64,000 bases of DNA from Spirochaetales bacterium. GTDB taxonomy: Bacteria > Spirochaetota > Leptospiria > Leptospirales > Leptonemataceae. The position numbers and the translations under genes are program-made. This document shows positions 43,533-52,512 of the stretch, piece by piece. Position 1 is the stretch's first letter; the number at the start of each line of letters is the position of its first letter. The notes under the pieces are model-generated. The model worked only from the letters and a program-made list of their open reading frames with translations, ran no database searches and was not told the DNA's origin. The stretch lies in the NCBI GenBank assembly GCA_024233935.1, contig JACKOY010000001.1:186001-250000 (forward strand), in the 5' to 3' direction.

Positions 43533-44381
43533 ATGGAAGACTATCTTGAAGAAGTCAGCGACATTCAGGCATTTCGGGCCGGCGATATCGTTCGGCGCAT
43601 CGGCAAGCAAAAAGATCAGCAGGGCGGCTATCGGTCCTTAACCGAAGACGGAAGCGGTCTGATTGTTGTTGAGGTACTGGACCTGGCCCAGGAAGCCTTC
43701 GTAGCCGAAGCCGGAATCATACGACCCGAGGCGGATCAGCGTATTTACCGGCACAAGTCACGTTTCGACGAAGACCAGCGGGCGCAGGACGCCATGGAAA
43801 TCCTCCTGAGCTGGACTTTATTTAGAGAGCACGCTGCTCTCCAGGGCGCTATGGTGCAGTTCGTCCAGACCGCATATTCGCCGGCGCAGATCCTGAAATG
43901 GAAGAAAGATGATCGTCTGCGGTCTCTCTTTGTGCCCGTTCAGCAGCGTTTCAAGATCGGACGCTTCAAAGAGAAGGTGGATCTGGATCTGCTGAGACGA
44001 GAGCGATTTCGTGAGCAATTACAGGCGCTGCACAGTGGAAAACATATGACATACGTAGCGTTCATCCCGCGCGACACGAACAACGAGCCAATGTTCTTTT
44101 CCATCGGTACGAAACCGCATCTGGAGACGAAGAAGGTGTTGGAGCGGGAGCAATACGCTTTTCATCCAAATCATGGAGGGCACATCAAATGCCTTGCCGA
44201 CGATCCGGAAAAGCCAAAGCTCTTGCTGGTAGACGCCGGCTCTAACGATCTCGGAGCAGGCATGCATGCCCCCCTGGCCACGGCGGAGATGATTGTAGAA
44301 GCTCTGAAGGAGGCCTATCCGGAGTTTGAGTATGAAGCCGTCGAAGGTCGCGGAGCGTTTGGCATTCAGCAGAGCTACTGA
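43533..44381 (+). CDS. Conserved-looking cytoplasmic protein of unknown function
   Basis: The 282-residue protein has no signal peptide or membrane helix and no motif I recognise. A charged helical middle (YRHKSRFDEDQRAQDAMEIL, FKIGRFKEKVDLDLLRRERF) separates two segments with regular strands. The second includes TYVAFIPRDTNNEPMFFSIG and LLLVDAGSNDLGAGMHA, which could form a small alpha/beta domain. ATG 43533 has GGGGCGG immediately upstream. The TPR-like gene begins 53 bp later on the same strand, so the two may be one unit. Codon use looks like that of its neighbours. The function cannot be assigned. Confidence 0.75.
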   Translation: MEDYLEEVSDIQAFRAGDIVRRIGKQKDQQGGYRSLTEDGSGLIVVEVLDLAQEAFVAEAGIIRPEADQRIYRHKSRFDEDQRAQDAMEILLSWTLFREHAALQGAMVQFVQTAYSPAQILKWKKDDRLRSLFVPVQQRFKIGRFKEKVDLDLLRRERFREQLQALHSGKHMTYVAFIPRDTNNEPMFFSIGTKPHLETKKVLEREQYAFHPNHGGHIKCLADDPEKPKLLLVDAGSNDLGAGMHAPLATAEMIVEALKEAYPEFEYEAVEGRGAFGIQQSY

Positions 44382-44434
44382 GGGCAAAAACTTTGCTTGC
44401 CGGAGAGTATTTCCGGTCGAAATTATTCTTAGTT

Positions 44435-44836
44435 ATGGAACCTGGCCTGCGAGCAGAATTCATCCGGAAGGGCAACCAGGCCTTTAATGAAGGCGACTAC
44501 GGTCGTGCCCGCGAGCTATTCACGAAGGCCGCCTATAAGGATGGCTTGATTCGTCTCGGCGATTACTATATGTACGAAAAGCGGCTCCCGCTACTTGCCT
44601 ATGGGTATTACAAGCGGGCGGGAGCGAACGCGAAGATCGAGGATCTGCACCGCCGCATGGTGCTGGCCCTGGGCGCCTGGCTCGGTCGCGACAAGATCCG
44701 TGAGGAATCATTGAAAAGCCTGGGAATTGGGGGCACGCCGGCCAACAACGCAGAGCCGGACGACGATGGCATGATACCTATTCAGGTCAGCCCTGTCCTG
44801 CGCGAGGCAGCCTTGAAAATTCTCGAACACCGCTGA
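44435..44836 (+). CDS. Small TPR-like protein
   Basis: The 133-residue protein starts with a TPR-type helix pair (FIRKGNQAFNEGDYGRAREL, FTKAAYKDGLIRLGDYYMY) followed by a second helical pair and a polar tail. It probably mediates protein contacts in the cytoplasm. ATG 44435 is chosen because the helix pair begins there; a TTG at 44393 would add a poorly conserved leader. The stop TGA directly abuts the convergent ribBA stop, with no base between them. Confidence 0.7.
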   Translation: MEPGLRAEFIRKGNQAFNEGDYGRARELFTKAAYKDGLIRLGDYYMYEKRLPLLAYGYYKRAGANAKIEDLHRRMVLALGAWLGRDKIREESLKSLGIGGTPANNAEPDDDGMIPIQVSPVLREAALKILEHR

Positions 44837-46066
44837 TCAGCTCTGCGGTGGCCGCGTCAGGATTTCGTGTCCCATTTTATCCCGTTTTGTTTCCAGGTAG
44901 CGAAGGTTGTGTTCGTTTACGTCAACCTCAAGTGGTACCTTATCTACGATTTCAAGTCCGTAGCCCGCAATGCCTGCGCGTTTGGCCGGGTTGTTAGAAA
45001 TCAAGCGCATACGCGTGATCCCCAGATCTCGCAAGATCTGAGCGCCGATGCCGTAGTCCCGTTCATCCATTTTGAAGCCGAGTTGTAGATTGGCTTCAAC
45101 TGTATCGAGACCACGTTCCTGAAGCTCGTAGGCGCGCAGCTTGTTGAGCAGACCGATGCCGCGTCCCTCTTGATTCATGTAGAGAACGACCCCCTGTCCT
45201 GCTTTGTCCACCATGCTCATCGCCCCGTGCAGTTGCTTGCCGCAGTCACAACGACATGAACCGAAGATATCGCCCGTAACGCAGGAGCTGTGAACTCGAA
45301 CCAGAACAGGTTCGCCATCTTGCCAGCTGCCTTTTTTTAGCGCCATATGTATATCGCCAGTGTCAGTTTGGCGGTAGGCAATGAGTTCAAATTCGCCGTA
45401 TTCGGTTGGCATTCGAACCTGGGAGACCTTCTCGATCAGCGAATCGTGACGGAGGCGATATTCTATCAGATCCCGAATCGTTATCAGTCGCAGGGAGAAA
45501 CGCTCACGAATCTTCAGGAGGTTCGGCAGGCGCGCCATGGTCCCGTCTTCATTCATAATTTCGACCAGCACTCCGGCTGGCTCGAAACCGGCGAGGCGGG
45601 CAAGATCAACGGTCGCCTCGGTATGCCCTGCGCGGCGCAGAACTCCGCCATCGCGGGCTCGCAGGGGAAAAATATGGCCCGGCCGGCCGAGGTCTTCGGG
45701 TTTCGTGTCGGGGTCGATCAGTGCCTTAACCGTCCTGGCTCGATCCGAGGCGCTGATTCCGGTCGTGGTTCCATGCCCCTTGAGATCCACGGACACAGTA
45801 AAGGGTGTTTCGAAGGTAGCGGTGTTGCGGTTGTCCGTGACCATCATCTGCAGATCCAGATCACGGCAGCGGGCTTCCGTGATGGGGGCACAGATGAGCC
45901 CCCGCCCATGCGTTGCCATGAAGTTGATCGTCTCGGGTGTAACGCTCCGGGCCGCTGCGATGAAGTCGCCCTCATTCTCCCGGTCCTCATCGTCTACGAC
46001 AATGATCAGCTCGCCGTTGCGGATTGCGCTAATTGCGTCTTCTATGCTGTCAAAAACCGCTGCCAT
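44837..46066 (-). CDS. ribBA: Bifunctional RibBA (DHBP synthase / GTP cyclohydrolase II)
   Basis: The two first branches of riboflavin synthesis sit in one 409-residue protein. The N-terminal DHBP synthase domain (RibB) has DDEDRENEGDFIAAA and the RDGGVLRRAGHTEATVDL core. The C-terminal GTP cyclohydrolase II domain (RibA) has the zinc cysteines in GDIFGSCRCDCG, NQEGRGIGL and the arginine-rich RDYGIGAQIL. ATG 46066 follows AAGGTG. It uses GTP and ribulose 5-phosphate. Neither ribD, ribE nor ribH is in the window. The gene is last in a minus-strand group with hisC and a small hypothetical gene. Confidence 0.95.
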   Translation of the reverse strand: MAAVFDSIEDAISAIRNGELIIVVDDEDRENEGDFIAAARSVTPETINFMATHGRGLICAPITEARCRDLDLQMMVTDNRNTATFETPFTVSVDLKGHGTTTGISASDRARTVKALIDPDTKPEDLGRPGHIFPLRARDGGVLRRAGHTEATVDLARLAGFEPAGVLVEIMNEDGTMARLPNLLKIRERFSLRLITIRDLIEYRLRHDSLIEKVSQVRMPTEYGEFELIAYRQTDTGDIHMALKKGSWQDGEPVLVRVHSSCVTGDIFGSCRCDCGKQLHGAMSMVDKAGQGVVLYMNQEGRGIGLLNKLRAYELQERGLDTVEANLQLGFKMDERDYGIGAQILRDLGITRMRLISNNPAKRAGIAGYGLEIVDKVPLEVDVNEHNLRYLETKRDKMGHEILTRPPQS

Positions 46067-46095
46067 GCACCTTACCCGCCGCCTCTAGAATAGTG

Positions 46096-46494
46096 TCAGG
46101 TTGGCTGCCTGCACACCCCCGGCAAATTGAAAACTGTGAGCATCTGCTCTAAAAACTGCGCAACAAAACGGAGTCGGGCGACCTTTTGGAGGTAATGGCA
46201 CCAACTCGATCCTGGAAAGCGCGCTGTACAGAGCCGCGCCGACCGCTCTGCAGCTTTTTGATCCCGCTGCGACTCGAACCCTTCTTCCAGCAACGGTTGC
46301 AGCAGTTCGGCGGACTGGCGGCCTACCTGAACCATCTTTTGCTGCACGCCGCCCGGCTCCACGATCTCTATTTTATTCCAAACGTGGAGCGTGTTACCCG
46401 CAAATACCAGCGCCCCCGGCAGCAATTGCAGCGTTATAAGGCGCGCATACCAGGGGATACCTGGACCATCTTGAGGTGCTTCTCGGGGGGCCAC
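46096..46494 (-). CDS. Hypothetical small protein
   Basis: A 132-residue reading with a hydrophobic stretch (ARLITLQLLPGALVFAG) followed by a charged helical part (VQVGRQSAELLQPLLEEGFE). No family is recognised. GTG 46494 is one possible start; downstream starts are possible, and no strong ribosome site is seen. It fits between hisC and ribBA on the same strand. An overlapping plus-strand frame (46186-46680) also exists and is less convincing. The 209 bp between it and hisC holds nothing I can name. Confidence 0.4.
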   Translation of the reverse strand: MAPREAPQDGPGIPWYARLITLQLLPGALVFAGNTLHVWNKIEIVEPGGVQQKMVQVGRQSAELLQPLLEEGFESQRDQKAAERSARLCTARFPGSSWCHYLQKVARLRFVAQFLEQMLTVFNLPGVCRQPT

Positions 46495-46703
46495 GGTCTA
46501 ACGATGTGCCACATGTTTGTGATCCTCATGCGTCTGGATCAGGCAGGCGAACTGGACACTACGGAGGCAGCTGCCTCGGCCGTTCCAGCACGTGTCTCAT
46601 TTCTCCAAAAAATTGACCTGGCGGACCGGAAAACCCGCCGTAAGACCCGTATTACAACCTGCCGCGCACCACCCCACTGAGGACTGAACGCCCCACCGAG
46701 CCT

Positions 46704-47789
46704 TCACTGCCCCAGCCACTTGTCCGTGACCGCCAGTAATTTGTCCAACTCGGGTCGCGTGCCGATGCTGATTCGAACGTAGGGAAGGCACCGTTGCGGA
46801 CTTGCGAAGTGCCGGACCAGGATTTTCCGTGCTTGAAGAAAATCGCGCAGGTCCGCTGCCCCGAGATCGAGGGGCGGCTTTGTAAAAACAAAATTGGCCC
46901 CACTCGGAAGCACTTCGAATCCCCGTGTTGTCAGCTGCTCGGTCAGGTACGCACGATTCTCCTTTACGATTGTGATGCGACGGCGAAACTCCTCATCGTC
47001 CCTCAGGGCGGCCAGCGCGGCCACCTGAGCCAGGCGACTCAGGTTGTAGCTGTCGCGGATTTTATCCAAATCGGCAATTAGATCTGCATGTGCCAGAAGC
47101 CAGCCAATGCGCTGGCCGGCAAGACTGTGACTCTTGCTGAAAGTTCCGCACACCATCAAGCCGGGGGTTTCCCGGGATCCAGCCCGATCCCTGACGTTGG
47201 TTTGAGCGAAGTCCGAATAGGCCTCGTCCACGAGCAAAGGGCAGGGCAGGCTGCCGGCCCAATTCAATATCTCTGGCCGGGACAATTCGACGCCGGTTGG
47301 CGCGTTCGGGTTGGTGAGGATAATCAATCGCGCGGCCTGCTGCCGGGCACTTTCCTGCATCGCCGGCAGGTTGGCCCGCCAGTGATGATCGAGGTCCACG
47401 GGAATATGACGGGCTCCGACTGCCTGCAGCAATCCGGGATATAGCGAATAGCTCGGTTCCGCGACGACCGCAGACTGGCCGGTGTCGCAGAAGGCCCGGA
47501 AAACGATCGAGAGGATTTCATCGGAACCGTTTCCAATCAACACTTGATCTGCAGTCAATCCGTTCCGCCGGGCGATCTCGCGGCGCAATTCCTCAGACCT
47601 GGGCTCGGGATAACGATGTAGAGGAGATCGGTCGATGGCTTCCTGGAGTGCCCGTCGGACCGCGTCCGAAATTCCAAACGGATTTTCATTCGTGTTCAGC
47701 TTCACGACGTCCGCGTCGTTGAGTTGCAGTCCGGGCACGTAGGCATGCATTGCCCGAACGCGGGGCAGGATAAAGTCGCGCGGGTTCAT
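46704..47789 (-). CDS. hisC: Histidinol-phosphate aminotransferase
   Basis: A 361-residue class I/II PLP aminotransferase with the HisC layout: NENPFGISDAVRRAL at the start, NGSDEILSIVFRAF, the strand VDEAYSDFA before the PLP region, the Schiff-base lysine in GTFSKSHSLAGQRIGW (near residue 217) and the C-terminal VRISIGTRPELDKLL. It converts imidazole-acetol phosphate and glutamate to histidinol phosphate and 2-oxoglutarate. ATG 47789 comes 2 bp after the stop of the thioredoxin-TPR gene, so the two are co-transcribed. No other his genes are nearby. Confidence 0.93.
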   Translation of the reverse strand: MNPRDFILPRVRAMHAYVPGLQLNDADVVKLNTNENPFGISDAVRRALQEAIDRSPLHRYPEPRSEELRREIARRNGLTADQVLIGNGSDEILSIVFRAFCDTGQSAVVAEPSYSLYPGLLQAVGARHIPVDLDHHWRANLPAMQESARQQAARLIILTNPNAPTGVELSRPEILNWAGSLPCPLLVDEAYSDFAQTNVRDRAGSRETPGLMVCGTFSKSHSLAGQRIGWLLAHADLIADLDKIRDSYNLSRLAQVAALAALRDDEEFRRRITIVKENRAYLTEQLTTRGFEVLPSGANFVFTKPPLDLGAADLRDFLQARKILVRHFASPQRCLPYVRISIGTRPELDKLLAVTDKWLGQ

Positions 47790-47791
47790 TG

Positions 47792-48616
47792 CTAGATTTC
47801 GCTCAGCAATCGTTGCGCTTCGTTTCGATCGTCGCGCGATGGCAGAGAGCGGGCCGCGTGTTCTAGATCGGGACGTGCTTCGGCGCGACGGCCCGAGTGG
47901 AAGAGGGACAGGCCGCGATAGTATCGGCCGTAGGCGATGTCACTGGCGGGCGCCGTATAGCGTTGCAGGTAGACGTTCCAGTATTCAACGGCCCTGCCAT
48001 ATTGCTCGAGGTCCATTGCAGCCACGGCGGCATTGTAAAGCGCATCCTTTTGTTTCCCGGGATCGTCCGGCGACTCGACCCTCCAGGCACGGTCAAAATA
48101 AGGGAGTGCCCGTGCCGCGTCACCAAGCTCATAGAAGTAGAGCCCTGCCGTGAAGTTCCAGTAACTGCTGGACGGACTTCGCTGCAACTCGCGCACGAAC
48201 CGCAGGTGCCGATTTCGGTCGCGGAATACCTGCTCCAACTTCCGCGACATATCGCGGGCCGGAACAAATCCGCTGATTCGATCGAGGTAGCTACCGTTCT
48301 GGTCCAGAAAAATCACGGTGGGAAACCCGCGGACCTGAAATCGACGCATCAACTCGGGATGCTGCTCACCGTTCAGTCGCACGCGCACAAAAGAGCTCGT
48401 TCGTTGTTCCACTTCCGAGGCCGGATAGACTTCCCGCTGAAGGCGCATACAGTACCCACACCAGGGCGCATAGATATCCAGAAGAACCGGCCTTTCGCTG
48501 CGCCGGGCTTCCTCCAGACCGGCCTCCAGGGAACCCAGCCAATCGGTGGCCATCAACTTACCCTGCGTTAAAAGCAGGGTAACGATTGTGAGAATGAATG
48601 TTTGCCTTCCGTTCAT
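47792..48616 (-). CDS. Exported thioredoxin-fold protein with TPR repeats
   Basis: The 274-residue protein has a signal peptide, then a thioredoxin-like domain with WCGYC as the redox motif, the cis-proline segment GFPTVIFLDQNG, and a helical C-terminal half with TPR-like pairs (YWNFTAGLYFYELGDAARAL, AALYNAAVAAMDLEQYGRA-like text). It resembles DsbD-gamma/thioredoxin_7-type periplasmic proteins. It likely reduces or repairs periplasmic cysteines, with the TPR half docking a partner. ATG 48616 starts the leader. It is upstream of hisC with a 2-bp gap, although the two functions are not obviously linked. Confidence 0.85.
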   Translation of the reverse strand: MNGRQTFILTIVTLLLTQGKLMATDWLGSLEAGLEEARRSERPVLLDIYAPWCGYCMRLQREVYPASEVEQRTSSFVRVRLNGEQHPELMRRFQVRGFPTVIFLDQNGSYLDRISGFVPARDMSRKLEQVFRDRNRHLRFVRELQRSPSSSYWNFTAGLYFYELGDAARALPYFDRAWRVESPDDPGKQKDALYNAAVAAMDLEQYGRAVEYWNVYLQRYTAPASDIAYGRYYRGLSLFHSGRRAEARPDLEHAARSLPSRDDRNEAQRLLSEI

Positions 48617-48687
48617 ACGGCTACCCGGGTCTTCGCGGCCTCAGAGACCATTAGATCGCCGAAGCCGGCCTTCGGCACCAAAAAAAC

Positions 48688-49575
48688 TCAGGCCACCGGC
48701 CGCGTCGGGCCCGTCTTTCGGCCAACCAGTGTCGAGTAAGCCGCGATTACCGACCGTGTACGCGCGGCCCCTTCGGGGTTAATATCTGGATGGTACTGTT
48801 TCAGGAGGCGACGATAGCGGCTCTTCAGTTCTCCGCTCGAGGGCAGGCGATTCGGCGGAAGTTCGAAGACCTGCAGAGCTTCCCGGACCGCTGGCGGAAT
48901 CGCTTCAGATCCATGGTCTGCGGGGGCCGGATCGGCGAGTTTCCAGGTCACAGCCCGCTCGCGTAGCAGCCCCTCAATGGTTGCAAACAGGCCGTCCCAG
49001 CTCAGCCAGCCCGGCCGAAATTGATGGTTCAAAAAATTCAGCAAGAAGCTCCGACTCAGGTGGTGGTCGCTTATTCGGTTGCGTTCCAGAAACAAACGCA
49101 TCGCAAAATCTACCATGGCCTGGCGATCGAATCTACAATGGCAATAGAAAGCCGCCGCATCCTCGAAGCGGCGACACCCGGAAATCGCAGTTTCCAGAAG
49201 TTCGCGGTCCACTCCATGGGAATGCAACTGGCTGAGCGTCACGGACTGAAAGAATTCCAGCCAGTGGAGCAGGCGACCTTCGCTCAGAAACAGACCGGCC
49301 CGGGCAAATCCATCTTCGGCGCCTTTTACTCCGTTTCGTTCAAGCAACTCGACCAGGCCGGCAGCGTTCTCCTGGTTGAACGGCACGTCCAGTTGGTCAC
49401 TGACGATCGCCCCCTCCCGATACAGCTGCCGGGCGTGCTCTTCCCGACTCAGATTCAGCAGGTCGAGTACGAAGGCCTGGTCAATCTCCCACTCGGCGCC
49501 AACACGCAGAGATTCGATCTCTTCAAGCAATTCCTGTAAGATCGCCTGTTCCGCCGGCGCCCGTTGCTGGCTCAT
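48688..49575 (-). CDS. Protein with C-terminal J domain
   Basis: A 295-residue protein, helical over the first 220 residues (for example LQELLEEIESLRVGAEWEID and AEDGFARAGLFLSEG), then a compact J domain near 245-290: GELKSRYRRLLKQYHPDINPE with the HPD motif intact. The J domain is at the extreme C-terminus, as in class C co-chaperones. It should stimulate a DnaK-type Hsp70. The helical part is not recognised. The start ATG 49575 lies 53 bp inside the end of hflX, so translation is probably coupled to it. Confidence 0.85.
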   Translation of the reverse strand: MSQQRAPAEQAILQELLEEIESLRVGAEWEIDQAFVLDLLNLSREEHARQLYREGAIVSDQLDVPFNQENAAGLVELLERNGVKGAEDGFARAGLFLSEGRLLHWLEFFQSVTLSQLHSHGVDRELLETAISGCRRFEDAAAFYCHCRFDRQAMVDFAMRLFLERNRISDHHLSRSFLLNFLNHQFRPGWLSWDGLFATIEGLLRERAVTWKLADPAPADHGSEAIPPAVREALQVFELPPNRLPSSGELKSRYRRLLKQYHPDINPEGAARTRSVIAAYSTLVGRKTGPTRPVA

Positions 49576-51274
49576 ACCCTACGCCCTGATCCTGTACCGG
49601 CGTTTGCTCATCGTCAACCCCGGAAGGGAGAAAAAAAACACGCTCTTCGATTCTTTCCACCAGCTTTTCGAGATTTTGCTTTTTCAGAGCGGAGATCAAC
49701 AGCGTATCATCCCGTCGCTCCAGGAACCTTCTTTCTTCTTCAGTAAGGCAGTCGGCTTTGTTGTAGACCCGAAGCACCGGGATCGAGGCGAGCCCCATGT
49801 TGGCGAGAATGAGTTGAACCGCCTCCGCACGGTCTTCCCGCAGCTCGTCGGAAGCATCCATCAGGTGGATGAGCAACGAAGCGTCGGTCAGTTCTTCTAA
49901 GGTGGCCTGGAAGGCGCGCCCCAGCTCGGGGGGGAGTTCATGGATAAAGCCAACCGTATCGGACAATATGATCTCACGCTCCTGCGGAAAACGCAGGCGG
50001 CGGGTTGTTGGATCAAGGGTGGCAAACAGCCGATCTTCTGCAACCGCATCGGAATTGGTCAGGGCGTTCAGCAGAGTAGATTTGCCGGCGTTTGTGTAAC
50101 CGACAATCGAAACAATCGGCACTTTCCGGTCAGTGCGGCGGTTTCGGTTTAGCTCACGCCGCTGGCGCAAGGACTTCAGTTCTTTCTCAAGCCGCGCAAT
50201 TCGGTCGTGTACGCGTCGACGACCGATTTCGAGTTTTGTCTCTCCTGGACCACGGCCACCAATCCCGCCGGTGAGTCTCGACATGTTGTCGTCCTTTTCC
50301 GAAAGCCGTCCCTTTAAGTATCGTAGCTGAGCCAGCTCAACCTGGAGCTTGCCGTCGCGGCTTCGGGCGTTGCGGGCAAATATGTCCAAAATCAACTGCG
50401 TGCGGTCCACAATCTTCAGGTCGCAGATCTGGCTCATGCGTTTGGCCTGGGCGGCGCTCAATTCCAGATCGAAGATGACCAGCTCGGCCCCGCGCTGCAC
50501 GGCTTGAATCGAGATCTCACGCGCCTTACCGGAACCCACGACCGTTACCGGGTCCAGTTGTGCGCGCTTTTGTACGACCCGGTCCGCGACCTCGACTCCG
50601 GCGGTTCGGCAAAGTTCCTCCAATTCGCTCATGGAATCTTCGGGACTACGTCGACGGCGCATGTCGGGTGTGTACACGCCCACGAGAAGCGCGCGGGGCC
50701 TGGCGCGACCGCCCGCTGAGGAGCGCCCTTCTCTTTCGAACAGGTCTTCCAGGCGGGCAATATCCTCCCGAAAGGTTTCGCTTTGCTGGCCTGGTCGGAC
50801 CGGCTCTTCGACTGTATAGCCCGGATCGGCGCCGGGTAGCAGGTGTGCGGAGTATATTCGATCGGGCACTCCGCCTTGATCAAAAGTAATTGCGGTAATG
50901 TAATCAAGTCGAAGCAGCGTGAGGTCGTACAGGTCCTCCTGAGTCAGCTCCTCGCCCTTGATGTGGGTGTGAATCAATCGCAGTCCGCGCATGCGAACCG
51001 CCCGGCTGCGATCCAAATCAGGGATGTCGATTCGGTGGTCGTCGCCGACTATAACGTACCGAACATGCCCCTGGCGATCGACCAATGTACCGATCTGACG
51101 CGACAGATCCCGGGAAAGCGCACAGACTGCCCGGGCGAAATCATTATCAACGACAGCGTTTCCCCGGATTCGGCGTTCCGAAAGCTGCTTGAGTCGCTTG
51201 ATCTGGCTTTTCTTGAGGCTTTGAACGTAACCGCTGATTGTCGCTATAGATGACCTCCCGAATTCCGGCCCCAT
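49523..51274 (-). CDS. hflX: GTPase HflX
   Basis: HflX splits stalled or hibernating ribosomes and binds the 50S subunit. The 583-residue protein has the N-terminal HflX domain (VGVYTPDMRR, ELVIFDLELSAAQAKR), the glycine-rich linker GGIGGRGPGETKLE, and the G domain: G1 GYTNAGKSTLLNA near residue 391, G3 DTVGFIHELP and G4 NKADC. It is about 150 residues longer than E. coli HflX because of an N-terminal extension (about 1-195), as in several longer bacterial HflX proteins. ATG 51274 has a poor ribosome site; the extension is needed to fit the domain, so a shorter start is unlikely. The J-domain gene overlaps its 3' end. Confidence 0.92.
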   Translation of the reverse strand: MGPEFGRSSIATISGYVQSLKKSQIKRLKQLSERRIRGNAVVDNDFARAVCALSRDLSRQIGTLVDRQGHVRYVIVGDDHRIDIPDLDRSRAVRMRGLRLIHTHIKGEELTQEDLYDLTLLRLDYITAITFDQGGVPDRIYSAHLLPGADPGYTVEEPVRPGQQSETFREDIARLEDLFEREGRSSAGGRARPRALLVGVYTPDMRRRRSPEDSMSELEELCRTAGVEVADRVVQKRAQLDPVTVVGSGKAREISIQAVQRGAELVIFDLELSAAQAKRMSQICDLKIVDRTQLILDIFARNARSRDGKLQVELAQLRYLKGRLSEKDDNMSRLTGGIGGRGPGETKLEIGRRRVHDRIARLEKELKSLRQRRELNRNRRTDRKVPIVSIVGYTNAGKSTLLNALTNSDAVAEDRLFATLDPTTRRLRFPQEREIILSDTVGFIHELPPELGRAFQATLEELTDASLLIHLMDASDELREDRAEAVQLILANMGLASIPVLRVYNKADCLTEEERRFLERRDDTLLISALKKQNLEKLVERIEERVFFLPSGVDDEQTPVQDQGVGYEPATGAGGTGDLTGIA

Positions 51275-51381
51275 AAGACCCGCGGCCCGGTCCAGGGAAA
51301 GAAAAAAACAGCTCGCGGCGCGTTCGACGACAACGAAATCGGGCGGTCTGCCCGGGCTCAGAAACCGTCACGGAATCGGGT

Positions 51382-51624
51382 CTATTTTTCGTACTCGGCC
51401 AGAACCACGATAGCGCGTGCGATTTCCACGTAGCGCAGCCTTGCAAGGTCTTCCACGGTCTTGATGCCGAATGCCTCCTCAAGCAGACGGGCGTGGCGCG
51501 CGGACAGACCCTGAAGCGCGTCTACCGGTGATCGTCGCAGTTCCCCCAGGCTCTTTTCTTCGAATGCTTTATCAACCGCGCCACGGATTGAGATGGGATT
51601 GATCGCCTTTTTCTTTGATGCCAT
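51382..51624 (-). CDS. Internal in-frame start giving an 80-residue HhH-like product
   Basis: Within the preceding gene, ATG 51624 (MASKKKAINPISIRG) is preceded by AAGGAGG seven bases upstream (51632-51638). This is a near-perfect Shine-Dalgarno, better than that of the full gene. The product would be a free cytoplasmic 80-residue protein with a basic start and the HhH-like helices. Either this is a dual-product gene or two ancestral genes have fused, with the second keeping its own start. It is listed separately because the sequence supports translation here. Confidence 0.5.
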   Translation of the reverse strand: MASKKKAINPISIRGAVDKAFEEKSLGELRRSPVDALQGLSARHARLLEEAFGIKTVEDLARLRYVEIARAIVVLAEYEK

Positions 51625-52410
51625 TGCTGTGCCTCCTTCGGCAAGTCTTAGAAATGTTTCCGGGCTGACCGAATCTGACCCCGAACGGGCTCGTCTCGGC
51701 ATTTTGGGCGGCCTTCTGGTCGCGGGTGGCAAAGCCCGGGTCGCCCCGCCGGTCAGAACCTCCAGGGCTTCCTCTTCGGCCGGGCTGAGTTGATGGCGTC
51801 TTCGTTCGCGTTCGCGCATCCATAGCCAGATCAAAAGCACAGTCCCAAGCATGAGCAAGACGAGCAGAATCAAGAGCAACCACCGCCAGCCGGCGCCAGC
51901 CGCGTCAGAGGGCGGGCCTTCATTTCCCGTAACTGCTTCGGCCAACGCGGCTCGGGCGAGGGCATTCAACCGCTCCGCTTCATGATCCGCGTCTTGTTGC
52001 TTGCTCAGTGGCGCTACGGCGTCATCGAAGCGGCGAATTTCGACGCGCCGGTATCGGGTTCGTTCCTCCCCGATCAGTACGGCCGCCTGCACCTGATGCA
52101 GATGTTCGTGCTCGATTCCCAGGTCCAACAGGACGCGCCGCACTTCCTCTCCGCGCGCCCTGGCAACCCGCAGGGAGGCTTCGTATCCGCCTGTCTGACA
52201 GGCAAAGGGAAGGATCACGTAATGGGAAGTTTCGAAGTCCTGCGAGAATTCGCGGAGCCTGCGGCGCCCTTCCTGCCCGATGCCGACTCCCTGCAAAGGG
52301 TAGTAAAGAGTCAGGGTTGCCCGGGGTTCTGCGACGGCTTGTGCATGAAGACCGGCCGTCAAGGAGCCCCAGAAACCCAGAACGAGCAGAGTGAGCAAAG
52401 CCCGGCGCAT
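51382..52410 (-). CDS. OmpA-like periplasmic domain protein with TM helix and HhH-like cytoplasmic tail
   Basis: The 342-residue protein has a signal peptide (LLTLLVLGFWGSLTAGLHAQ), an OmpA-like domain (ARARGEEVRRVLLDLGI ... RYRRVEIRRF), one membrane helix near residues 176-198 (WRWLLLILLVLLMLGTVLLI) with a basic stop-transfer (RERERRRH), a disordered basic linker, and a C-terminal module with HhH-like helices (LQGLSARHARLLEEAFGIKT, DLARLRYVEI). The OmpA-like domain could bind peptidoglycan. ATG 52410 diverges from the SPOR-like gene by about 100 bp. A second in-frame start with a strong ribosome site at 51624 would make the C-terminal module alone. Confidence 0.75.
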   Translation of the reverse strand: MRRALLTLLVLGFWGSLTAGLHAQAVAEPRATLTLYYPLQGVGIGQEGRRRLREFSQDFETSHYVILPFACQTGGYEASLRVARARGEEVRRVLLDLGIEHEHLHQVQAAVLIGEERTRYRRVEIRRFDDAVAPLSKQQDADHEAERLNALARAALAEAVTGNEGPPSDAAGAGWRWLLLILLVLLMLGTVLLIWLWMRERERRRHQLSPAEEEALEVLTGGATRALPPATRRPPKMPRRARSGSDSVSPETFLRLAEGGTAMASKKKAINPISIRGAVDKAFEEKSLGELRRSPVDALQGLSARHARLLEEAFGIKTVEDLARLRYVEIARAIVVLAEYEK

Positions 52411-52512
52411 CAGTATTTTTTCGGTTCAAACGCTCCATCGGACCGATATTTTCCCATATGGCGCTCCCGGGCGGATGTCTCGGGCGTTGAGTTCGAAGCG
52501 CCACTTAAATAT

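Noticed and set aside
46186..46680. 164-residue plus-strand frame opposite the hypothetical gene between hisC and ribBA
   Set aside because: The minus-strand reading fits the operon direction and has more natural codon use; neither is strong, so only the minus frame is listed, at low confidence.
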